Assembly: GCA_003164375.1 (NCBI GenBank)
Contig: PLTE01000384.1
Coordinates: 1-6,264, forward strand
Length of the DNA stretch: 6,264 nt
Direction: 5' to 3'
Source of the DNA: Hyphomicrobiales bacterium
Lineage (GTDB): Bacteria > Pseudomonadota > Alphaproteobacteria > Rhizobiales > Xanthobacteraceae
Below, piece by piece: positions 1-5,501 of this stretch. Numbering within the stretch: position 1 is the first letter of the stretch; each line of letters opens with the position of its first letter. The translations under genes and the position numbers were made by a program. The notes under the pieces are model-generated. The model made no database searches, was not told where the DNA came from, and saw nothing but the letters and a program-made list of their open reading frames with translations.

Positions 1-171
1 CGGCTGCGCAATCCGCGCCTGCCGGAGTTCCTTGACGAGGTGGTGTTGCGCAACCTTCGTCTCTCGTCCTCGAGCGTCGATCTGCGCGTGCGCCGCCATG
101 GGGGTACCGTTTCGCTCGATACACCCCGGATCAGCGGCGATATCCGGGTTTCGATTGTTTTTTCATCCTGA
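1..171 (+). CDS. C-terminal fragment of a glycogen-debranching enzyme (amylo-alpha-1,6-glucosidase family)
   Basis: The frame is open from base 1 and ends at TGA 169-171, giving 56 residues of a protein that starts outside the window. The visible part contains RNPRLPEFLDEVVLRNLRL followed by a short beta-rich stretch with VDLRVRRHGG and GDIRVSIV. This is the kind of C-terminal beta-sandwich tail I recognise from bacterial amylo-alpha-1,6-glucosidase proteins of the MGH1-like type. Such enzymes hydrolyse alpha-1,6 branch points of glycogen-like glucans in the cytoplasm. The catalytic (alpha/alpha)6 barrel lies upstream and cannot be inspected, so activity is inferred from family resemblance only. 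In rhizobial genomes these genes often sit near a GT4 glycosyltransferase, and one is present here at 2206-3276. No terminator-like hairpin with a T-run follows the stop. Confidence 0.72.
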   Translation, partial: RLRNPRLPEFLDEVVLRNLRLSSSSVDLRVRRHGGTVSLDTPRISGDIRVSIVFSS

Positions 172-290
172 TTGGGCGGCCATTTCCGCGCTTTCCCTGT
201 TGTGCTCAGCTTTTGCGTCGTTCCGTGGAACCAGCAGGACCGCCTCGGCTTAGTGCTGTGAGTTCCATTGTAGAGAAGCGTGGGCGTTCC

Positions 291-294
291 GGAG
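291..294 (+). promoter_or_regulatory. Ribosome binding site deciding the PRC-barrel start
   Basis: GGAG lies 5 nt before ATG 300. It supports the shorter form of the PRC-barrel gene over the in-frame TTG at 213, which would put 29 non-signal-like residues ahead of the signal peptide. Confidence 0.7.
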
Positions 295-299
295 CGGCA

Positions 300-797
300 A
301 TGCGCGGCAAAAAGCTAATGATGCTGGCAACGATGACGGCGACCGTCCTGTTGGCGCTCGCCGGCACGACCGACGGAGCTTTTTCTGAAAATGTTCCAGC
401 ACCGGCGCAGTCCGAGCCACCTGCGGAGCATCCGGCGGCGGCGCCGAACGTGCCGCCGTCCGTCACCATCCTCAACACGCACGAGGTCGAGGGTATTCTC
501 GGACGCGAAGTGGTAAGCGCCGCCGAGGAGAATATGGGCCGGATTGTCGATGTGCTCGTCGATCGCGATGGCCAAGTGCGCGCCGCGATTATCGATTTCG
601 GCGGCTTCCTCGGCGTCGGCAGCCGCAAGATCGCGGTCGATTGGAACGCGCTGCATTTTCCGCAGACGAAGCCCGACGCCAAGATCACGCTCGAACTCGC
701 GCGCGACCAAGTCAAGACCGCCCCCGAATATCAGGAGGGCAAACCCGTCGTCGTCCTCGGTGCGCTCGGCAGGCTCGAACCGCTGCCATTCGAATAG
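300..797 (+). CDS. Exported PRC-barrel domain protein
   Basis: The 165-residue product begins with MRGKKLMM and a hydrophobic stretch (about residues 7-21), a typical Sec signal peptide with cleavage probably near residues 22-27. A Pro/Ala-rich linker follows (about 33-54), then a PRC-barrel domain (about 58-140). The hallmark pattern is visible: a 'G..V....ENMGRIVDVLVDRDGQVRAAIIDFGGFLGVGSRKIAV' arrangement, with GRIVDVLVD at 80-88, the glycines of GGFLGVGSRK at 101-110 and W115. PRC-barrels are small beta-barrels first known from the photosynthetic reaction centre H subunit and RimM. Exported single-domain versions are common in rhizobia, often of unknown or stress-related role, and no catalytic residues are expected. 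ATG 300 is preferred over the in-frame TTG at 213 because GGAG at 291-294 lies 5 nt upstream and because the signal peptide then sits at the N-terminus. The precise function is unknown. Confidence 0.9.
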   Translation: MRGKKLMMLATMTATVLLALAGTTDGAFSENVPAPAQSEPPAEHPAAAPNVPPSVTILNTHEVEGILGREVVSAAEENMGRIVDVLVDRDGQVRAAIIDFGGFLGVGSRKIAVDWNALHFPQTKPDAKITLELARDQVKTAPEYQEGKPVVVLGALGRLEPLPFE

Positions 798-958
798 CGG
801 CCGATCCTCAAAAATCCGCCGCTTAGTCTCGCAACAGAACGTGCACCAACTCTAAACGACAGCGCTGGAGACATATCCTGCCCGCAAACCTCTCACGCCG
901 CCTAGGCGACAGGCCAGAGCCGCACGGCGCGATTGAGTCCCGGCATAGGCCGGCGTCG

Positions 959-2197
959 GTGGAACCGCCGGCGGGCCCCGCGCCGCCCTTGATGCCGTCG
1001 CGGCGTAGTCTGCGCGGGCTCGATTGGTTCATCTTCTTTGTCGCCGACGTGCAGACCGGTTTCGGACCGTTCGTATCGGTCTATCTCACCACGCAGCGAT
1101 GGACGCAGGTCGATATCGGGCTGGTGCTGTCCGCGGCGGGTTTCGTGTCGCTGATCGGTCAAATGCCGGGTGGCGCGCTGGTTGACGCCGCGCGAAAGGA
1201 GCGTTTCGTCGCCGGCGTCGCGATCGCCGCCATTTGCATCAGCGCACTGACCTACGCCGCATTGCCGATCTTTCCGATGGTGCTGGCGGGATCAGTGCTT
1301 CATGCGCTGGCGAGCTGCGTGCTCGGTCCGGCCATGGTGGCAATCAGCCTCGGCCTGGTCGGCCACTCAGCGATCGGCGAACGGCTTGGCCGCAATGCGC
1401 GCTTTGCCTCCGTGGGCAATGGCTTGGCGGCGGCAGCGATGGGCGCCTGCGGCTACCTTCTTTCCGCGCGCGCCGTATTCATCGTCACCGTGCTTTTGCT
1501 CGCGCCCGCGCTCCTCGCGCTGCGCACGATTTCCGCAGGCGAGATCGATCCCGAGCGCGCCCACGGCGCGCCGCCGCGCCAGCCGGTCATCAAGCCGCCG
1601 ATCAAACCGGGCGCGCTGATGCGCAATCGGCCGCTCCTGATCTTCGCCGGCTGCCTGCTTTTATTCCACCTCGCCAATGCCGCCATGCTGCCGTTGATGG
1701 GCAGCGTCGTCACGATGCGGTCCAGCCAGTGGGCGACAGTCATCATCGCGGCTTGCATCGTCGTGCCGCAGCTTGTCGTCGCGGCGCTATCGCCGTGGGT
1801 CGGAACGTGGGCGCAGATCTGGGGCCGCCGCCCGCTGCTGTTGATCGGCTTCGCCGCACTGCCAATTCGCGGCATACTGTTCGCCGCGGTAACCGATCCG
1901 TCGGTGCTGTTGGCCGTGCAACTGCTCGACGGCATCACCGCGGCGGTCCTCGCCGTCATGGTGCCTTTGGTGGTCGTCGATCTCACGCGCGGCACCGGCC
2001 ACTTCAATCTCGGCCTGGGAATTCTCGGCACCGCCACCGGCATCGGCGCGTCGCTCTCCGCGACGCTCGCCGGCTACCTCAGCGATCATTTCGGCAGCCC
2101 GATGGCCTTCGCTTCGCTCGCCGCGATCGCCCTGGCCGGCTTCGCGACGCTTTGGCTCCTGATGCCAGAAACCCGGCCGGTGAAGGAAAGTGATTAG
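959..2197 (+). CDS. Major facilitator superfamily (MFS) transporter
   Basis: The 412-residue product is rich in hydrophobic segments consistent with 12 membrane helices in two halves, separated by a polar loop at about residues 190-222 (IDPERAHGAPPRQPVIKPP). The helix 2-3 loop carries an MFS motif A variant, GGALVDAARKER (71-82), with the conserved Gly, Asp76 and basic residues. The equivalent loop in the second half is GTWAQIWGRRP (282-292). MFS proteins move small solutes across the inner membrane, usually by proton coupling; the substrate cannot be told and a drug or metabolite exporter is only a guess. The start is uncertain. GTG 959 is the first common start codon in the frame, ATG 992 would give 401 residues beginning MPSRRSLRGLDW, and neither has a clear Shine-Dalgarno sequence. 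The gene follows the PRC-barrel gene by 161 bp and ends 8 bp from the convergent GT4 gene. Confidence 0.88.
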   Translation: MEPPAGPAPPLMPSRRSLRGLDWFIFFVADVQTGFGPFVSVYLTTQRWTQVDIGLVLSAAGFVSLIGQMPGGALVDAARKERFVAGVAIAAICISALTYAALPIFPMVLAGSVLHALASCVLGPAMVAISLGLVGHSAIGERLGRNARFASVGNGLAAAAMGACGYLLSARAVFIVTVLLLAPALLALRTISAGEIDPERAHGAPPRQPVIKPPIKPGALMRNRPLLIFAGCLLLFHLANAAMLPLMGSVVTMRSSQWATVIIAACIVVPQLVVAALSPWVGTWAQIWGRRPLLLIGFAALPIRGILFAAVTDPSVLLAVQLLDGITAAVLAVMVPLVVVDLTRGTGHFNLGLGILGTATGIGASLSATLAGYLSDHFGSPMAFASLAAIALAGFATLWLLMPETRPVKESD

Positions 2198-2205
2198 GTC
2201 CCGAA

Positions 2206-3276
2206 CTACAACGCCGGCGCGTCGTCCGCGACAAGGTGCAGATGCGGCGCGGCCGCGTCCGACAGGCTGCGATAGACGCTGAGGTAATCCTGCGCCATGC
2301 GGCGCGCGGTGAAGCGCTCCTCGAATTCGCTCCGGATCGTTTCGCGCGATAAATGTGCGAGCCGATCGACCGCACCGATGGCGCCGTTGATGTCCTCGAC
2401 GATGAACCCAGTCAGCCCATCCTCGATGATCTCGGGAACGGAGCCGCGATTAAACGCAATCACCGGCGTGCCGCAAGCCATGGCTTCGATCATCACCAGG
2501 CCGAATGGCTCGGGCCAATCGATCGGAACGAGCAACGCAACCGCACCGCTCAAGAACTCCGATTTGTCCTTGTCGTTGATCTCGCCGATAAACTCGACAT
2601 TTCCGGCCGCCATCATCGGTTTAATCTTCTCGAGATAGTAATCCTGGTCGGCCGGATCGACCTTCGCCGCAACTTTGAGCTTTACGCCGCAATGTTGCGC
2701 GATGTGGATAGCACGGTCGATGCCCTTCTCCGGCGCGATGCGGCCGAGAAACGCGAAATAAGACGGCTTGACCGGTTTCGGCATCAAGAGCTGCGCCGGC
2801 AGGCCGTGAGGAACGGTGCGCACCCAATACGCCTGCGGCAGCGGCCGCCGCTGCGAATTCGAGATCGAAACGACGGGCACCGACGAAAATGTATCGAATA
2901 ACGGCTGGTGCTCGGGCAGATCGAGCCGGCCATGCAACGTCGTCACGAACGGCGTCGCCTGACGGGAGAACAGCGAGAACGGATAATAGTCGAGATGGAA
3001 GTGCAGGAAGTCGAAGTCGCCGGCGCTCTGATAGACGCGCTCCAGCATCATCATGTGCAGCGCGTTGGGATCGCGCACCGCGCCGTCGAGCCGCAAGGCG
3101 CGCGGCCACGCCGCCTCGAGTTTGGCCGACGTCACCGAGTCGCCGCTGGCATAGAGCGTCACTTCATGGCCGAGCGCGATTAATTCCTCGGTCAGCCAGG
3201 ACACCACCCGTTCGGTGCCGCCGTAGAGCTTGGGCGGAATGGCTTCAGTCAACGGCGCAACCTGTGCGATGTGCAT
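2206..3276 (-). CDS. Family 4 glycosyltransferase (GT-B fold)
   Basis: The 356-residue cytoplasmic protein has the two Rossmann-like halves of GT4 enzymes. The N-terminal acceptor half starts MHIAQVAPLTEAIPPKLYGG, whose glycine-rich loop (GGTERV, 19-24) is typical, and includes HFHLDYYPF (92-100) and TTLHGRLD (112-119). The C-terminal donor half begins at about 172 with FAFLGRIAPEKGIDRAI (174-190). It holds the E-x7-E motif, Glu256 and Glu264 in EPFGLVMIEAMACGTPVIAF, which binds the nucleotide sugar. Length and motifs are complete, so the enzyme looks active as a retaining glycosyltransferase; donor and acceptor are unknown. ATG 3276 is chosen over the in-frame GTG at 3306 because AAGGG lies 7 nt upstream and family members start right at M-[HR]-IAQVAPL. 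A nearby debranching enzyme suggests alpha-glucan or other polysaccharide metabolism, which is inference. It is divergent from the ABC transporter gene. Confidence 0.93.
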   Translation of the reverse strand: MHIAQVAPLTEAIPPKLYGGTERVVSWLTEELIALGHEVTLYASGDSVTSAKLEAAWPRALRLDGAVRDPNALHMMMLERVYQSAGDFDFLHFHLDYYPFSLFSRQATPFVTTLHGRLDLPEHQPLFDTFSSVPVVSISNSQRRPLPQAYWVRTVPHGLPAQLLMPKPVKPSYFAFLGRIAPEKGIDRAIHIAQHCGVKLKVAAKVDPADQDYYLEKIKPMMAAGNVEFIGEINDKDKSEFLSGAVALLVPIDWPEPFGLVMIEAMACGTPVIAFNRGSVPEIIEDGLTGFIVEDINGAIGAVDRLAHLSRETIRSEFEERFTARRMAQDYLSVYRSLSDAAAPHLHLVADDAPAL

Positions 3277-3278
3277 CG

Positions 3279-3304
3279 AACGGCCCTTTTTGCTTTGAAG
3301 TTCC
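3279..3304 (-). promoter_or_regulatory. EcfG-type promoter match facing the GT4 gene (placement problematic)
   Basis: On the minus strand GGAAC (3304-3300) is followed after 17 nt by CGTT (3282-3279), an exact match to the GGAAC-N16/17-CGTT pattern of alphaproteobacterial EcfG-family sigma factors. However, the -10 element falls between the Shine-Dalgarno sequence and ATG 3276. A transcript from here would start inside or after the start codon and lose the ribosome binding site. It may therefore be a chance match. Confidence 0.25.
3284..3288 (-). promoter_or_regulatory. Ribosome binding site of the GT4 gene
   Basis: On the minus strand AAGGG precedes ATG 3276 by 7 nt. This fixes the start of the glycosyltransferase and argues against the upstream GTG at 3306, which has no such element. 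Confidence 0.65.
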
Positions 3305-3340
3305 ACACCCGGCGACTACCGACAACGTGGCAATCGCCAA

Positions 3341-3353
3341 ATATTTCAAATAT
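3341..3353. repeat. AT-rich palindrome, possible operator
   Basis: ATATTT-C-AAATAT is a perfect 6-bp inverted repeat around one central base, inside the most AT-rich part of an otherwise GC-rich window and about 65 bp upstream of the GT4 start. It could be a repressor or activator site or part of a promoter. No specific regulator is recognised. Confidence 0.35.
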
Positions 3354-3519
3354 GGCATGGAACTTATTTTTTGTTCGCGTTGGAACTTTCTCGCCGCTCG
3401 AGCGTCATCATAAATGCACGGAAACGCCGAATGGTCGGGCGGGTTTTCCCGGAAACGTATCCAGCGAACACGCGGCTCCAAGCGAGGTGTCGAACACGCC
3501 TGATGCGCCGTGAATATAG

Positions 3520-3544
3520 GGAACACGAGAGGTTTCTGTTCGTT
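3520..3544 (+). promoter_or_regulatory. Putative EcfG (general stress sigma factor) promoter of the ABC transporter gene
   Basis: GGAAC at 3520-3524 is followed after exactly 16 nt by CGTT at 3541-3544. This is the consensus known for EcfG/RpoE2/SigT, the sigma factor of the alphaproteobacterial general stress response controlled by PhyR-NepR. Transcription would start near 3550, giving a leader of about 80 nt before ATG 3631, which is a sensible position. The match and spacing are read directly from the sequence; that the site is used is inference. Confidence 0.5.
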
Positions 3545-3591
3545 CAATTTCAAGCGCCGGCATCTTCACTAAGACAAGCAAGGCTTGCCGC

Positions 3592-3608
3592 GAGCGCGGG
3601 CGGCGCTC
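3592..3608 (+). repeat. GC-rich hairpin in the ABC transporter leader
   Basis: GAGCGC (3592-3597) and GCGCTC (3603-3608) form a perfect 6-bp stem around a 5-nt loop. The GGAG ribosome binding site starts 7 nt later, at 3615. A smaller inverted repeat, GCAAG-G-CTTGC, lies just upstream at 3578-3588. No T-run follows, so this is not a classic terminator. It could affect mRNA stability or translation of the ABC gene. Confidence 0.4.
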
Positions 3609-3630
3609 ACGAGCGGAGATAAGAACTCGC

Positions 3631-5388
3631 ATGACCGATCTTTGTGGTTACGCCGCCTCCCCACTCGCCTTTACCTATCGTTACATTCGGATGCGGCCGC
3701 TGTCGCACGCGGTCATTCTCGCCGCGGTGCTGGGGGCGGTTGTCTGTTCGGTGGGCACGCAATACGGCGTCAAATTTTTAGTCGATACCCTGTCGCAGGG
3801 ACCTCATGCCGCGGTATGGACGGCGTTCTGCCTGCTCGGTGCGCTAATCACCGCCGACAACCTGCTTTGGCGCGTCGCGAGCTGGATCGCCAATTTCGCT
3901 TTCGTGGGCGTCACGGGCGATTTGCGGCGCGACCTGTTCCGTCACCTGACTGGCCATTCGCCGGGCTATTTCGCCGACCGGATGCCCGGCATGCTCACGA
4001 GCCGCGTAACCGCAACCTCGAACGCCGTGTTCACTGCCGAGAACATGGTGATCTGGAACGTGCTGCCGCCGGTGGTGGCGACCATCGCCGCAATCGGCTT
4101 GGTGATCACCATCAGCCTGCCGATGGCCGGCGCGCTTGCACTTGTGGCGGGCATCATGGTCTGCTTGATGTTCCGGCTCGCGGCGGCTGGCCGGCCATTG
4201 CACCACGATTTTGCGCGCAAGGCCGCGGCCGTCGACGGCGACATGGTCGACGTCGTAACCAATATGCCGCTGGTGCGGGCATTCGGCGGCTTTATGCGCG
4301 AACATCGCCGATTCGATTCTACGGTCGATCGCGAAATGAAGGCGCGGCGAAGAAGCCTGATCTATCTGGAGAAGCTGCGCATCCTTCACGCCGTCGTGAC
4401 GGTAATATTGACGCTCGGCCTGCTCGCCTGGGCGCTCATGCTCTGGCAACGCGGCGAGGCGACCACGGGCGACGTCGTGCTGGCCTGCACGCTCGCCATC
4501 TCCGTGCTCAGCGCGACGCGCGACCTTGCGGTAGCGCTGGTCGACATCACCCAGCATATCGCGCGACTTTCGGAAGCGGTCGCGACGCTTTTGGTGCCGC
4601 ACGATCTGCGCGACCATCCTGAGGCAGCACCGCTCATTCGGCGCGGCGCCAGCGTGAAATTTGAACATGTCGATTTCCGTTACGCCGACGGCCGAAAGAT
4701 TTTTGAAGATTTCGCGCTGTTCCTTCGGCCGGGCGAGCGGGTCGGCCTGGTCGGCCATTCCGGCGGCGGCAAGTCAACGCTGTTCGCGCTGCTGCAGCGT
4801 TTCTACGATGTCCAGGCCGGGCAGATTCTGCTCGACGGCCAGGATATCGCGCGCGTCACCCAGGACAGTCTGCGCGAGGCCATTGGCGTCGTACCGCAAG
4901 ACATTTCGATGTTCCATCGTTCGGTCATGGACAACATCCGCTACGGCCGGCCGGAGGCCACGGACGACGAGGTGCTCGAAGCGGCCTTCGCGGCGCGTTG
5001 CGACTTCATCGAAGACCTGCCGAAGGGTATGCGAACGATCGTCGGCGAGCGCGGGGTCAAGCTGTCCGGCGGCCAACGCCAGCGCATCGCCATCGCGCGC
5101 GCCTTCCTGAAGGACGCGCCGCTTTTGCTGCTCGATGAAGCCACTTCCGCGCTCGACGGCGATTCCGAGGAAGCGATCCGCGAAGCCCTGGGCCGCCTAA
5201 TGAAGGGGCGCACCGTGATCGCCATTGCGCACCGGTTGTCGACGGTGCGCAATTTCGACCGTATCGTCGTGTTACAGGGCGGTAAAGTGATGCAGGACGG
5301 GCCGCCGGACCTCCTGGTGTGCCGCGATGGCCTCTACCGGCAACTCGTGCAACGCGAAATGGACCGCCTGGTCACGCAGGCGGCGTAA
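3631..5388 (+). CDS. ABC exporter half-transporter (fused permease and ATPase)
   Basis: The 585-residue product is the usual size for a homodimeric type IV (MsbA-like) ABC exporter. The membrane domain covers about residues 22-320, with hydrophobic segments near 25-45, 62-80, 140-160, 162-182, 252-272 and 280-300. The ATPase domain covers about 340-580 and is complete: A-loop Tyr351, Walker A GHSGGGKST (375-383), Q-loop Gln423 in VPQD, signature LSGGQ (478-482), Walker B LLLLD with catalytic Glu503, D-loop SALD (506-509) and H-loop His534. It should hydrolyse ATP to move a substrate out across the inner membrane, probably as a homodimer since no second half-transporter is adjacent. The substrate is not identifiable; lipid, glucan or peptide are all possible. 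ATG 3631 has GGAG at 3615-3618, a long 12-nt spacing; the next in-frame ATG, 3691, has no site. A putative EcfG promoter lies upstream. Confidence 0.94.
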   Translation: MTDLCGYAASPLAFTYRYIRMRPLSHAVILAAVLGAVVCSVGTQYGVKFLVDTLSQGPHAAVWTAFCLLGALITADNLLWRVASWIANFAFVGVTGDLRRDLFRHLTGHSPGYFADRMPGMLTSRVTATSNAVFTAENMVIWNVLPPVVATIAAIGLVITISLPMAGALALVAGIMVCLMFRLAAAGRPLHHDFARKAAAVDGDMVDVVTNMPLVRAFGGFMREHRRFDSTVDREMKARRRSLIYLEKLRILHAVVTVILTLGLLAWALMLWQRGEATTGDVVLACTLAISVLSATRDLAVALVDITQHIARLSEAVATLLVPHDLRDHPEAAPLIRRGASVKFEHVDFRYADGRKIFEDFALFLRPGERVGLVGHSGGGKSTLFALLQRFYDVQAGQILLDGQDIARVTQDSLREAIGVVPQDISMFHRSVMDNIRYGRPEATDDEVLEAAFAARCDFIEDLPKGMRTIVGERGVKLSGGQRQRIAIARAFLKDAPLLLLDEATSALDGDSEEAIREALGRLMKGRTVIAIAHRLSTVRNFDRIVVLQGGKVMQDGPPDLLVCRDGLYRQLVQREMDRLVTQAA

Positions 5389-5439
5389 CCGTTCTCAATC
5401 GAAGACAGCTCGTCCCCGGCTGCGGTTGCACCGAAACGG

Positions 5440-5454
5440 CACATGTGAAATGTG
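5440..5454 (+). repeat. Small inverted repeat between the ABC and ModA-like genes
   Basis: CACAT-GTGAA-ATGTG forms a 5-bp stem with a 5-nt loop, extendable to 8 bp with two G-T pairs (5437-5457). No T-run follows, so it is a weak terminator candidate at best; an operator is also possible. It is the only structure I noticed in the 113-bp gap 5389-5501. Confidence 0.2.
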
Positions 5455-5501
5455 TTGCCGCCCGTCTCGATTTCCCCCGGCCGCTTTTCGCGTGATAGGG
5501 A

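Larger units (their letters stand above)
3277..3630. other. Divergent intergenic region between the GT4 and ABC transporter genes
   Basis: This 354-bp stretch separates the minus-strand GT4 gene from the plus-strand ABC gene. I see no well-supported gene in it. It contains an AT-rich island (about 3331-3375) with a 13-bp palindrome, three GGAAC pentamers on the plus strand (3359, 3382, 3520) and one on the minus strand (3304-3300). Two of the GGAAC sites are in exact GGAAC-N16/17-CGTT arrangements. Two inverted repeats lie at 3578-3608, just before the ABC ribosome binding site. An 8-bp direct repeat, CGGAAACG, occurs at 3419-3426 and 3450-3457. A 37-codon minus-strand frame (3245-3358) has a lipobox-like N-terminus but atypical codon usage; it is discussed under findings. 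Confidence 0.8.

Noticed and set aside
227..252. GGAACC at 227-232 as an EcfG promoter for the PRC-barrel gene
   Set aside because: At 16 or 17 nt downstream the bases read GCTT or CTTA, not CGTT, so the -10 half is not supported.
206..715. 169-codon minus-strand frame antisense to the PRC-barrel gene
   Set aside because: Ser/Arg/Pro-rich with no recognisable domain, while the plus strand gives a signal peptide and a PRC-barrel.
1234..2193. Long 319-codon plus-strand frame inside the MFS gene
   Set aside because: It is an Arg/Ala/His-rich out-of-frame reading of a GC-rich gene, with no recognisable domain, and the MFS frame has clear membrane helices and motifs.
3373..3386. GTTC-N6-GAAC inverted repeat as an operator
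   Set aside because: The arms are only 4 bp and one arm is already part of a GGAAC element; too short to support a separate call.
3414..3503. 29-codon plus-strand frame in the divergent intergenic region
   Set aside because: No ribosome binding site, a basic composition with no motif, and atypical for this genome's coding regions.
3585..4622. 345-codon plus-strand frame over the ABC transporter membrane domain
   Set aside because: The product is rich in Arg, Gly and Ala with no domain. It is the frame shadow of the ABC gene, whose product is complete and motif-bearing.
3844..4758. 304-codon minus-strand frame antisense to the ABC gene
   Set aside because: His/Asp/Arg-rich low-complexity translation typical of antisense frames in GC-rich DNA; no ribosome site or domain.
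5389..5501. ModE-type molybdate operator or Moco riboswitch before the ModA-like gene
   Set aside because: I searched this gap by eye and saw no TATA-rich ModE palindrome, and the gap is too short and unstructured for the known molybdenum cofactor RNA motif.
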